A DNA stretch of 64,000 nucleotides from Torymus aiolomorphi (Eukaryota > Arthropoda > Insecta > Hymenoptera > Torymidae), in assembly GCA_036365515.1 (NCBI GenBank), contig CM070874.1, positions 26,289,862 to 26,353,861 of the forward strand. Direction: 5' to 3'. The notes beneath the pieces are model-generated. The model did no database searches and was not told the origin of the DNA. It worked only from the letters and a program-made list of their open reading frames with translations. Numbering within the stretch: the first letter of the stretch is position 1; each line of letters opens with the position of its first letter. Of this stretch, positions 33,686 to 45,372 are shown piece after piece. A program made the position numbers and the translations under genes.

Positions 33686-36031
33686 TCACTCTATCATTAA
33701 ATTTACATTATTCCGATTTCTTAGAATGTGAATACTTTCAAGGCTTTCCCTCTTATATTTATTCTTAATCCCCTGTTCCAAAATATCCACACTCGCAAAA
33801 TCGAAAGAATGCAAACTATTTAAACAATGTTCTTTCAAACCCGATGTACAACTTGAGCTGCGTAAACTATATTGATGTTCATATATTCTCTTTTTCAAAT
33901 ATCTACCCGTTTGACCAATATAACAACCATTACGATCCCTACAATTAATTTTATAAACTACTCCCGATTTTAAACATTTATCATACTTGTCTTTACAATT
34001 ACTAAATAACCTTTCTAAATTATTATCGTTTCTAGAGAAAACTTGAATATTATGTTTACTAAAAACCCTTCTAATCCTTTCCGACAAACCTCTAACATAT
34101 GGTAAACTAAAATATGCGTTCTTTCCATTTCTATTCCTTGTTTGATTATCTACCCGCTGCTTCAATCCACCATTATAAATTTCCCACGCTCTCTCATCAA
34201 TTCCTAAAATCTTTATGTGACAATTTAATCGCTCTGTCAATGACACCCTTGATCGCACCTGTCTTGTTTCCGAATTGGTGGTGAGAATCAAAATTTAAAA
34301 ATCTACCTGACCATGTAGGTTTTCTATACCAATCTAATTTCACTCTATTATTATTAACTCTAATGACTCTAATATCTAAAAAACTCAATTGATTATCTTT
34401 CTCAACTTCTTTTGTGAATTTAATTCTATCATGGATAGAATTAAACACATCCACCATTTCATCCTCAAAACATTCAGGTACAACTGCAAAAATGTCATCA
34501 ACATATCTTTTAAAAATAATTGGCTGAAAAACCAACTTAGACAAAGCAACACTTTCCAACTTTTTCGTTACTAAATTCACTATAACAGGTGACAAAGGTG
34601 ATCCCATTGGACATCCATATCTTTGCTGATAGAAACTATTATCAAAAGAAAAAATTGTGTTTTTAAAAACCAAATTAAGTGCCTTTATAAATTCATCTTT
34701 TGTTAAACTAGTATGTACTTTAATTTTAGACCATTTATCTTGTATAATATCATTCAACAACTCTAAAGGTATATTTGTAATCAAAGACACCACATCCAAT
34801 GAAACCATCCTATGATCATTCGGAATAACAATATCTTTCATTATATCATAAAAACTCCAACTATCTTTAATATATGAATTTGTTTTACCCACTATCTTGA
34901 ACAATATATTAGACAAAAATCTAGCAAGTCTATACGTCGGAAAATTTATCGATGATATTATTATTCTATATGTCAACTGTTCTTTGTGAATCTTAGGAAG
35001 CCCATAACATTTAGCTACAGTGTCATTTTCACATTTTAAATATTTAAACATACTATCCTTAATATAAGCTTTTGTTTCCAATGCATCAATAATTCTTTCA
35101 ATTTATCTTGTAGTCTATTGATATGTGAATTCCTAATTTTCACGTAAGCGGCATCATCATCCAACATAAGTTGAATTTTATTTATATAATCCCTTTTATC
35201 TGAAACTACAGTTACATTTCCTTTATCTGCTTTTTGGAAGATCATATTCGGATTCTCTCTCAAGAATTTCTTCGTTATTTTTAATTCATGCAACAAATTA
35301 CTGTTCAAATAATTATCAAATCTATGTTCTCTTTTAAAATTATCAATAACTTTAACTAAAGAACTTCTACATTCTTTTTTAAACTCTAGATTAAAACTAC
35401 TCATACTACTTTCTACCTCAGCGATGATATTCTTGATCGGAAGAGCTTTACTTGAATATGATATTCCAAATTTAGCACCCTTTGACATGATATTTACCAC
35501 TTCTTCTGGTATTACTTTGTCAGTTAAATTTCTAAACCAATCCTTATTAACATTGTTAGTTTGATTGACCTGAGAGTGTTTTCTATGCTTTAAATATTCC
35601 AATTTTCTTTTTAATTTACTCCTATGGTTATATTTTACTTTTTCAAAGTGCCTCTTTTGACCACGAGAAAATTCTTGCAAATCATTCTGTTCTACTTTAT
35701 TATATAAATATCTTTCAAGCTCTAATAAATATTTATTCAAACGATTAATTTTAAAATTCAAATCTCTAATTTCTAAGTTAAGTAATTTATTTTTGAAAAA
35801 GAAAATATTTTTCCGTAGATCATAAAAAACTCTTTTGTTGTAATCCCGATAAAAACCCTTATCATCAAATTTTTCCCCAATATGGTTAGGAAAAATATTT
35901 GATTTTTTACACCTAAGAAGAAAAGTGAGTTGCTCCTTTAAAATTACAATCCTTAAAACCATTTTTACCCATTTTGAGCAATAACCTTTCACCACCTTCC
36001 CATAAATCCCATATATATCTCTAAAAAACAT
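33686..36031 (-). pseudogene. Penelope-like element 1: RT and GIY-YIG endonuclease, two frameshifts
   Basis: A minus-strand frame of about 780 codons in three pieces: 36031 to about 35085, 35081 to about 34200, and 34291-33686. The first and last share a frame, so two compensating shifts broke it. RT motifs: IISSINFPTYRLA, then SLDVVSLITNIP, CPMGSPLSPVIVN and FKRYVDDIFAVV. The C-terminal GIY-YIG nuclease has VVYKINCRDRNGCYIGQTG. Penelope-like retroelements use these two activities to copy RNA into a nicked site. Upstream is an end segment (36050-36237) that recurs inverted at 23224-23410. Clearly distinct in sequence from the element at 58883-61087. Confidence 0.88.
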
Positions 36032-36049
36032 TTTACCCCACCTTCAATG

Positions 36050-36237
36050 GTGGGGGGGGGGGGGCAGTCAGATCGTCCTTTGCTAACAAAGTTTTTTCCA
36101 GGTTTTAATTAAGTTTTTATTTCAGATTCTGCGGGGGTGATTATAAACAAGGGCAATCTGACTGCCATAAATATTAATTATTTTAATTTAATTTGTAAGA
36201 CTGTAAGACCGATGGAAAAATTCTTATCAGTTGATAG
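36050..36237 (-). repeat. Penelope-like element 1 upstream end segment
   Basis: Lies directly upstream of the frame at 36031. It is separated from it by a G/C homopolymer and a small CACC...GGTG hairpin (36038-36068). Reverse complement of 23224-23410. Confidence 0.6.
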
Positions 36238-36249
36238 TAAATTGCAATC

Positions 36250-38770
36250 AACATAAGTAATATTTTTAATGATACCGTAATTTTTCTAAATCATTAATAA
36301 TTCAACAAACTAATATCAATAATTTGTTACCAATTGGTTACGGCAACCCCAATTTTGGTGCTTCAGTCGTTTCCAAGATATTGAAGCCATGCTACCTTAA
36401 GTCTTAAGGTGGCTTGGGCGCATGGTGCTGTATCAAATTGGGAGAGATACGAAGTAAATCAATTATTTAAATAATTTTCAATCTCTAGTAGGCCGGGAAC
36501 GCGAGGTCCACGCATATACTACGGATTTATGTGGAAAGGAAAAAAAGACGCTCTTTAGTTAGGGCGTTCTTAAAGCAAATGCTGAGTTAGGGTATTTTTG
36601 AAGCGTTCGTTGAGTTAGGATGTTGCTCCACTCAGCCTCCGATATCTTAACAAAATTTAGAAGTAATGAAACTAATTTCACTATAGCTATAGTTATTGCA
36701 CATTAAAGAAAATCACTTTTATAAAAATTAAAAGTTTGAATATCAAATATTATCTCAAAAAGTAACCCTATAATGCAAAATTTTATACAGGTATTGCCTA
36801 TATCACAATGAAAATTACTTATAAACTTTAAGATAATTCAGAATGTTCTTTTCGTGTTCGAGTGCAGCGAGTTGAGCTTCTTTTAGTATGACTTCCGTGA
36901 GTTGTGCGTTTTTACAAATGTGGATATGCTAGCTTAAGTTATAAGGTAGCATGATTTCGATATCTCGGAAACAACTTGAGCAACAAAATCGAAGTTCCCA
37001 TAATTAGCAACAATTCATGGTATTATTTATGAGCCGGGGTCATAAAAGTGATCTACTCTAGATTATATACGTCATTTCAGACTTGTATTTTCGGCAAATA
37101 TATATTAGTCTTATCAAGAATATTCATAGAGAAAATTTGGTATGATACAATTAATTACTGTTATGAAAAATTAGAAAAAAGCAATAAATAAATTAGTTGT
37201 TAATAAGTTTCAGGAAGCTAAGTTCGAATGTATTGGTAGCGGTTTTTTATCTTCTTTAGTTTTCTATTATTAAAAAAAAAAACTCAATTCAACTCGACCG
37301 AACCTTTTATATATTGAAGATTTCTTTATACAATTTTTACATAGTTAACTGTAAGATATCCCGCGTGTGATAAGTAAGGCTTATTACAGTAAAAGTTGTG
37401 AAAAACCAAAATTACGAGTTATACAAAATATTTTACAGAATATTTTACAGTTTTTTATAAATAATAAATAGAAGATGAAAACTTCATTTCAGCAAAAGAA
37501 TATGTAATTTAATTGTCTACACGTTTATATTTTTAATAGTGAATTGAATTAATCAATCTCCAAATTTACCTCATTAGACAATACTCGTGCTCGTGTTCGA
37601 ATGCTTGGCCAGTTAATATATCCGGACGCTCAATACTACAACTATTATTGGCGACTTATTTCATGTACAGCAATAATGTTAATGTAAACATGTGGTTATA
37701 ATCAGATGTGAAAACATATTTGTAAGCCATAAATTTTGATAGAATGCTTGAAAAAATTATAGTTTTATTGATAGTTTAAATACGATAATATAAAGACTTT
37801 TTATACTACATCTTATTTAATAATCTTTTTGAGTATAAATAGCTTTCGGTTGTCTATCAATTTCAAAATAATTATATTAATGTTGAAGTTTTTTCAGCAC
37901 GGGGATTTGAATTGTATTTTAGTTTATTTGCTCTTATAAAATGGAGAATTCTTTTTTTAGTCATGTATTGACTTTATAAGAAAAACGATTTTGACATCTT
38001 ATAACTCTGTATGAAAAAATGTATTTATATTCCAATATTTCATATTATCCTCTCTTAAAAAAGTGGAATATGGAATAGAAGCGAAAACCTGCGACTTCCG
38101 TTACATTTGAATTTTTTTAATTGAATTATTTATTTTTAACTATTTCAAGCTATTTAAATCTAAATACTCAAATGAAAGTCGAATATGATATTAATATATT
38201 CATATTTTGAAAAATTGTTTTCTTGTGATATAATTTAAATGAAATGAAATCATAATGAAGACTTATATATCATAACCTCAAAAATAAAACAGTACGCGCG
38301 AAACGTGTTTTATTATATAAGTGTACAATTAGGTATATCGGTTAGTATAAAAACAGTATGTAGTTTCTTCTTGAAAATAAAACGTGTTACTTAATTATGC
38401 GATTATTGCATATTAAACTATCATGTCCTCACTTGAGTAAAATTAACAACCCGTAACTCTTATTATTTACGTAGTCTGTTATTTGTTAAGATAACAGAGA
38501 ATTCAATGATTCGATAACTAGATAGTTTTTGATACTTAGACCGATATCGTAAAAGTATTGTAGGTACTTGTCTTTACTCAAAATTTTGAATCATTAATTT
38601 CTAAATTTTATTATCAACGCATATCTTTATAAAATAAAAAATAATTTAAATGTTGATTTTCTAAAAATCTTTTTTTTTGTGTCGTCTCTCAAAAATTCAC
38701 TGCATCTCATCATATTTGTATGCTGTAATTGTTATGAATGATTAATAGACTGGTCGTAATTGTAGTTAAC
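36250..38770. other. Non-coding intron sequence with repeat pieces
   Basis: AT-rich. Contains parts of the AATTTGTTAC / TTGTTGCTCCAGTCGTTTCC repeat at 36330-36420 and in reverse at 36930-37010, and one terminus motif at 37205. No gene or RNA found. Confidence 0.4.
37205..37249. repeat. Conserved repeat terminus, copy 3
   Basis: AAGTTTCAGGAAGCTAAGTTCGAATGTATTGGTAGCGG followed by T run; a diverged copy of the terminus at 11345-11387. Confidence 0.5.
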
Positions 38771-38799
38771 TAATTTATGTTAATGTTTGTGAATTCAGC

Positions 38800-39443
38800 A
38801 ATTTGAATTCCCGCGGTTCCACTCAGCTCGGCTCGACTCACGGCGCAGCCACGGCGCGGCAGCACCTCGCGGCGTCTCGGCGGAATAGCTGAGACGCTAT
38901 ACTGATTCGTGCAGTATAGTCGCGAGATTGCTATCTTTCTCACACTCTCATATGCAAATATGAGAGATATTAATTTGATTAGGGTGTAGTGAGACAAATT
39001 CAAGGAAGAAGACGGAAGTGGATCAAGGACTCGCTCTCTCTAAACCCAGCCTTGCCACGAGAAACATCTCTCCGCTGTGCACCTGCTATCGTTCATCGGA
39101 AAACTCTCAACGCAAATTCACTGGATCACTCACTTGGGACTCTCATCGCTTCTACATTCTCGCTCAACCATCACACATCAAAAGGCATCTCCGATTAATA
39201 TAATCGCTGCTCCTGCCAGGTAACATCTCTCACTCCACACGAGGTCAGGTAGCGACCACTTGTTGGCCATTTTGAACGCCATTACGTCGTTGGCAAAACT
39301 CAAACCAACAAATCAATAACATTTGTTTGCTGGTTATACTAGTTCGTCGTGCTGAGCCGAGAAAGAAGAACTTCATTGGACAGACTCACTCACAAGGATC
39401 GGACACACTCATCTCATTGAAATCATCGTAGAAAACTCAACAG
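38800..39443 (+). promoter_or_regulatory. CpG-rich region, possible promoter and 5' exon of the 41649 gene
   Basis: 38805-38900 is the most GC-rich stretch for many kilobases (CACGGCGCAGCCACGGCGCGGC). To its right, non-repetitive sequence carries two good donors, CCAG-GTAACA (after 39219) and CAACAG-GTTAGT (after 39443). An acceptor TATTTCAG lies at 41570-41577, just before the 819-codon frame. A spliced 5' untranslated exon is a reasonable reading, but it is inference; the short frames here have no motif. Confidence 0.35.
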
Positions 39444-40617
39444 GTTAGTAATCCCTCATATGGGATTCATACTATAATACAGTAATTGCTTTACTGAATT
39501 ACACTCACTAAGTGGACATGATTTAGCATTCATGTCAAAGTGTAATGAAACCAGTGAACAAAACTCAACAAACAGTGCTACGATAAACTCGCCTTTTTAT
39601 TCCTGAATAATCTCAACCAACCAGTTCGTCGCTTAGACTTCATTTAAGAAAATATAGTGAATTTAGAAATCATTTATAGTTCAATTACCTTTATTCAATA
39701 TTGTACTCTACTCTAGTCATCAAAATAGTTTATTTTTATATTCTTGTTATACCCAGTGTAATTTAATGTAATTATTAAGGCCAAATATGACTGAAAAATA
39801 TAACATGAAGTTTATATATAAATTGTATTCGACTCAACTTATTTCATTACCCACAGCATGTTACTCATTTAAACTTATGGAATTCTCAAACAGTTAAGAT
39901 TAGATACTTTTAGAAAAAAGAGAATTGGTTATTTTAGTAAATGCATACAGTGATGTGTGCATTTAATATATTCGTCTTAAATGTAATTATATAGTTATGT
40001 TTTTATCGCATAGGATAAGTGTCCCAATGTGTACTTTTTTATTTAAATCCACGAAAAAGTGTTTATTGGTAATAATAAATTGAGATAATTTTTTTTAGTA
40101 AAGTTGAAGTATTATTTCACATTAAAAATACAGCAGATTTGTATTTGAAAACTTTTTTTATTCTTATAATTTTATAAATGTATATAAAATAATGTATTTT
40201 TATAAAGTAAGTTTATCTATATTGAAAAAGAAATATGTCAATTTCACGAGTTTTATCAGGATTCCTTACTACGAAAAAGCATTCGAAATCAATGACTTTT
40301 TATAATTGAAAAAAAAAATAACTTATTAGATCCATTAACTTTAAATAAAGTATAGATTATGCAATAATAATACTTTATTTAGACATAAATCCATAAAATA
40401 TGTACATTTTCAACTTCTTTCGCTTATTTTATTAATGCATCCACTAGTTGGGTCAACTTTTAAGACTTGTCCATATATGTGTGCCCCTGTATTTATGAAG
40501 ATTACTGTGCTTATGCACGGCGGTTATTATTTAAATTATTATTTTATTAAGAGCTAAATGCTTTTCAGTTACTCTAGTTACTGTAAACAAGTTTAATCTA
40601 ATCAATATTGAAAACGA
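39444..40617. other. Non-coding, possible intron of the 41649 gene
   Basis: AT-rich. GGATAAGTGTCCCAATG at 40015-40031 is matched in reverse by AATGGGACACTTATTC at 41485-41500, so the two may be ends of an element that contains the foldback at 40618-41240. Confidence 0.4.
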
Positions 40618-41240
40618 TAGTCTAGGCGCCGACAATACATTTCGTTGCCAAATTTTGTCGCCTCCTGAACCAAAGTTTTCTAGACGTATTTTGGCCTGCT
40701 GAATCCGAATTTCGAGGGTTCCCGTCCGAAAAAGTGGGAGAAAAAAAGTTATAAACAATTTAATTGTTTATAAAGTCATATCTCCGATGTGAAATATCGC
40801 ATCAAGCTGAACATTTCTTTAAAACATTTGTTATTTTATTTAGAAACTTTTTTATTCTTACACTATTTTAGCTATGTCTGATAGTTTTAGAGGTATCGGC
40901 GTAGCGGCCGCGCGTGGTATAGTAAATAGCAAAGGCGCTCTAAACGGCGTTTATCGTAATGATACCTCTAAAACTATCAGACATAGCTAAAAAAGTGTAA
41001 GAATAAAAAAGTTTCTAAATAAAATAGCAAATGTTTTGAAGAAATTTTCAGCTCGCTGCGATATTTTACATTGGAGATATGGCCTTATAAACAATTAAAT
41101 TGTTTATAACTTTTTTTCTTCCACTTTTTCGGACGAGAACCCGCGAAATTCGCATTCAACAGGCCAAAATACGTCTAGAAAACTTTGGTTCAGGAGGCGA
41201 CAAAATTTGGCAACGAAATGTATTGTCGGCGCCTAGACTA
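40618..41240. mobile_element. Foldback/MITE with TAGTCTAGGCGCCGAC ends
   Basis: The left end TAGTCTAGGCGCCGACAATA (from 40618) and the right end (to 41240) are reverse complements, and pairing continues through most of the 623 bp. CGA lies immediately outside on both sides (40615-40617 and 41241-41243), a possible 3-bp duplication. Mirrored frames in the two arms are shadows. Non-autonomous. Confidence 0.75.
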
Positions 41241-41648
41241 CGAGTTCTAACCTCACTATCAGATGTTTACATGGGAATAGAGCACACAAATACAATCACT
41301 AGTATCAGGGCACATTAATACGTACACAACCATTTTTTTCTTTTTTTTCTTATTGTGCCTATATTTATATGAAATATGCTTATACTTCAATAAATGAAAT
41401 ATCAATAGTAATATAAAATATTCTATTACTTGAAACTAATTGAAGTTCATGTTTGATTATGCGTTTTCCTTTAAGATTACACTAATGGGACACTTATTCT
41501 AAAGTTAAATGTGTAAATGTTAGTCTAAGACGTCTTGAAAAAACTTAACTTATAAAATAATTTTTTTCGTATTTCAGGATTGTGAGAAATACAAAAATGA
41601 AGGTGCTATTATCCTTATCCTTTCTTTTTATCCTTTTATGAAATAAGC

Positions 41649-44108
41649 ATGATGGATCGAATTCATTGTTCTCTTTGTGAATTAAAATTTAAAAATTCTT
41701 TTCTTTTAAAAGATCACTTTAAAAATGATCATCTTATAAATGTATCAATACCAAGTAGTTCTGGATTTGTATGTAAAACTAACAATTGTTTTAAATCATT
41801 CCGACGAGTTAGGGATTTAATAAAACATATTGATAAAATGCATTCTGTAGATGATGAAATTGAAACGTGTCAATCTAGTCAAAGGGACAACAATGAGAAT
41901 CGTTCTTGGATTCCTACTCCGATAACATTCGAAGGCAACATAGCTCAGTTAATCTCGGATTTGCGTTTTTCTACTAATATTACTGGTGCGGATATGGGTC
42001 GATTTGTACACTCAATCGATAATTTGCTACCAAATATTATGAGCGAAGTTACTGAGAAAATAACAACTTTTTTAAAATATAAAAATGTTGACTTGTGTAA
42101 TGATGAAGGTCAAGCTTTCTTAGCTCAATTTAAATACAAAGAATCCTCTTCTGAATATACGAATATTAATGGACAAATCAAAGCTCTAAAAGATCATTAT
42201 CATTATATTGAAGCTCAAGATATTTATTTAGGTAACCGATTAGCTAAAAAATTTAACAAAAATACACTTACAACTGAAAGCATATTGAAACAAACTTTTT
42301 TCCAATATGTACCAATAACTGAAACTTTAAAATTAATTTTATCCAATAAAGAGGTTATGAGCTATGTATCATGTACATCGAGAAAATCAGAAGAAGATAT
42401 TCTTTCAAGATACGAAGATAGGCAAAGTTTTAAAGAAAATCCTTTATTTCAAAAGTATAAAGATGCATTGGGATTACATTTGTATTATGACGAGTTTTTA
42501 GTCAATAATCCCCTTGGAAGTAAAACTCATGCACACAAAATTGGAGCGTTTTATTTTAGTATTGCAAATCTTCCATCACATTTACATAATTTTCTTGGCA
42601 ATGTGCATGTACTGGCGTTTGGAAAAGAAAAAGACATTAAACACTTCGGAATTAATGAATTTTTAAATCCATTTGTATACGAATTAAAACAGTTAGAAAG
42701 AGATAGCGGTATACAAGTTAATATAAACAATGAAAATTACACAATTCGTGCTACACTTCTGACAGTTTGTGCAGATACACTAGCAGCGCATGAAGTACTA
42801 GGATTTCTCGGACCCTCAGCAAACCTTTTTTGCAGATTATGCACCATCACCAGTAATGAAAGGAAAAATTGTCCTTTTATGCAAGCACCTTTAAGAAATA
42901 AGAAATTACACGAAGAAAATTTGAGGGCAGTACATATGAATAAAGCAGCTGAGTCAACAACAGGAGTTCGAATAAATAGTGTGTTAAATGAATTGAAATA
43001 TTTTCATTGTACAGAAAATTTTGTTTTCGATTGCATGCATGACATATTGGAGGGTCAAGCCCATTATGACTTAAAATTGGTGATAGCACATATTACAAGT
43101 AAAGCAGAATATGATCTCAATATTGCTACACTGAATCACAGAATAAATGTATTTACTTATGGACCTTCTGAAATTAAAAATAAACCGTCTGCAACATTGA
43201 CTTCGGATAGTATTCGAAATGTATCAACTGATCATAAACTCCAGGAAAGAGCAGTGCAAACATGGTGCTCATTAAGAATATTCCCATTTTTAGTTTCAGA
43301 CAAAGTACCACATGAAGATCCATACCTTCAACATATTATTAATCTTAATAAAATTAACGAAATTGTGTTTGCACCAAAACTAAGGTCATCTATGTTGTCT
43401 TATCTACATGAAATAATTCGGCATCACTGCCAAGAATTTCGTAGATTGTTTCCGGAGGAGAAACCAATTAATAAATTGCATCACCTCACTCATTATCCAT
43501 TGTGTATACAAAAAAGTGGGCCTCTAGGACCTTTAGCTTGTTTTAAAAACGAAGCCAATCACCTCATATTCAAAAAATATGGCGCTATTTGCTGCAATTT
43601 CAAAAATATTACAAAAACGATGATGAATATTAGTCAAATGTCCCAATGTGCTATATGGGGCACAAAAAGGGCAACGATTAGAAAAAAAATACGAAATATT
43701 ATTACAGAAAAAATTCAAGAAGAAGATCCAGAAAGTATGGCTATTTTTAAGCAAGCAGGACTGCAACTGAATGGATCGATTAGAAGTATAGAAAAAGTTG
43801 AAGTTTATGTCATAAAATATGAACTTAATTTGTTTGTAGCCACTGATAGTGGACATTACGGTATAAAAAACATGCCAACCTTCGGAAAAATTGAAGGAAT
43901 ATTTCTACATGAAGATGAAGTCTATTTATATTGCAAGGAATACGAATCAGAATATCTTGAACCATCTTTAAACGCTTATTATATTAGTGAAGGATCTCGC
44001 TACAATCTCGTAAATACTGACACTTTATGTGATGCAAAACCTTTTTCTTTGTGGACAAGTTTTTCTTCTAATATAAACTATATTTGCTTGCGCCATGTTT
44101 TATTATAA
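41649..44108 (+). CDS. C2H2 zinc-finger protein of transposase-like type, intact 819 codons
   Basis: One uninterrupted frame. Two N-terminal C2H2 fingers are clear: C7-C10-H23-H28 and C42-C47-H60-H65. The rest resembles a family of uncharacterised metazoan proteins that I take for DDE-like, transposon-derived enzymes. There is a conserved block at LGLHLYYDEFLVNNPLGSK and a fold-like core (AFYFSIANLPSHLHNFLGNV). Next come a Cys-containing segment after CADTLAAHEVLGFLGP and FCRLC, and a D...E pair in FDCMHDILEGQAHYD. The superfamily is not settled; Plavaka/KDZ or Transposase_21-like are candidates. The frame sits in sense inside the SAM gene intron. An acceptor at 41577 suggests its own spliced leader. 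It could be an active element or a domesticated gene. Confidence 0.7.
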   Translation: MMDRIHCSLCELKFKNSFLLKDHFKNDHLINVSIPSSSGFVCKTNNCFKSFRRVRDLIKHIDKMHSVDDEIETCQSSQRDNNENRSWIPTPITFEGNIAQLISDLRFSTNITGADMGRFVHSIDNLLPNIMSEVTEKITTFLKYKNVDLCNDEGQAFLAQFKYKESSSEYTNINGQIKALKDHYHYIEAQDIYLGNRLAKKFNKNTLTTESILKQTFFQYVPITETLKLILSNKEVMSYVSCTSRKSEEDILSRYEDRQSFKENPLFQKYKDALGLHLYYDEFLVNNPLGSKTHAHKIGAFYFSIANLPSHLHNFLGNVHVLAFGKEKDIKHFGINEFLNPFVYELKQLERDSGIQVNINNENYTIRATLLTVCADTLAAHEVLGFLGPSANLFCRLCTITSNERKNCPFMQAPLRNKKLHEENLRAVHMNKAAESTTGVRINSVLNELKYFHCTENFVFDCMHDILEGQAHYDLKLVIAHITSKAEYDLNIATLNHRINVFTYGPSEIKNKPSATLTSDSIRNVSTDHKLQERAVQTWCSLRIFPFLVSDKVPHEDPYLQHIINLNKINEIVFAPKLRSSMLSYLHEIIRHHCQEFRRLFPEEKPINKLHHLTHYPLCIQKSGPLGPLACFKNEANHLIFKKYGAICCNFKNITKTMMNISQMSQCAIWGTKRATIRKKIRNIITEKIQEEDPESMAIFKQAGLQLNGSIRSIEKVEVYVIKYELNLFVATDSGHYGIKNMPTFGKIEGIFLHEDEVYLYCKEYESEYLEPSLNAYYISEGSRYNLVNTDTLCDAKPFSLWTSFSSNINYICLRHVLL

Positions 44109-44649
44109 GTTTTACATAGGTCAAATGATTATAATTATTTATTAATTTTAAATTTAGATTAATAACTTGTTTATTCATTAATATATTTATATATTTAATA
44201 TTTAATTTTCACTGTCAATCAACTTTTCATTTGTACATTTTTTCGTTGCCAAATTTAATAAAGAAAATATTTTCTAAAGTAGTGGTTTGAGAAAATTAAA
44301 AAAATAAAATATTGTTAAAAGCGAAAACTTTCAAATAAATAAACAACTTCATAATTATATAAACCTTCCGTTTTCTCGACAAGTACTAAGATTTTTAATA
44401 TAATGAAAACATAAATTTTATATGGAATTAAAAAGTGGTATCTAAAGATTTTGAAACTAAAAAAACATTTATTTTTTATAGGATTATCAATTACTATTAT
44501 CGATTATTACTATAACTGATCTAACTATTATAAGAAACTTCTAATAAAACATTGGAAAACAATGAGTACAATGTATTGTATAAATACTGCATATTAATAG
44601 ACTATGGTGCTTTATAATTAATATAAATACATTCTTATTCAAATTTTAC
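44109..44649. other. 3' flank of the 819-codon gene
   Basis: AT-rich with candidate polyadenylation signals (AATAAA near 44259 and 44303). No terminal repeat matching the left side was found. Confidence 0.4.
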
Positions 44650-44819
44650 TAACAAGTAACTCTACGGAAGTGTCACTCACCGATTTACCTGAGACTTTGC
44701 ATACGGCTTCTATATCGAAAAATATGAGACACGTATTTTTTTTTAGCTGCCCATAAAGAGTTTTAAGGTCGTAAATCACCAATCGTGAATTTTTATACGT
44801 GAAATGAGAATATATCATC

Positions 44820-45372
44820 AGTAAATCCATAACTTCGTAACCCTTTTCGTGTTCCAAAAAAATTTTTTTTTTTAGCACACCTATGAGACATGTTTTTTCT
44901 GGCACATTACACCTTATATTATAAGGAAAAAACGTTGTCCAATCGAAAACTTTTGGGTGAAATCCATATTTTGCTGAGGAAAATGAGCGATTTTTCCCGA
45001 ATCCACGTAATTCAATGATTTTTTATTATTTTTAGCGATTTTCAAATGCACGTAACTTGGCGCCGAATTGACCGATTTTAACGATTCTCATCTCAAATTT
45101 AAGCTCTTTTTTTACTGTAATCGTTTTTTGTGGAATGTTTGTTGGCCACTTTCATAGCTTGCTATTGGTTAATCAACAAGGACCGCACTTTTCGTCCATT
45201 TTTCCCATGTTAAATTCTCATAAGAAAAATGAAATGCAGCAAAAAAGTGAATGCACCCATAATTTCTTCTTATAATATAAGGTGTAATGTGCCAAAAAAC
45301 GTGTCTCATAGGTGTGCTCGGAAAAGAAATTTTGGAACTCGAAAAGGGCCACAAAATTATGAATTTATTAAA
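44820..45372. repeat. Inverted repeat inside the pogo-like element, left side
   Basis: CGTAACCCTTTTCGTGTTCC...ATATTATAAG at 44836-44932 pairs with CTTATAATATAAGGTGTAATG...CTCGAAAAGGGCCAC to about 45353, with a loop of about 320 bp. Confidence 0.6.

Noticed and set aside
38989..39198. Overlapping small plus-strand frames in the CpG-rich region
   Set aside because: Two frames overlap, neither has a motif; better explained as part of an untranslated leader.
42877..43856. Minus-strand frames of 70 and 107 residues
   Set aside because: Antisense shadows of the 819-codon gene.
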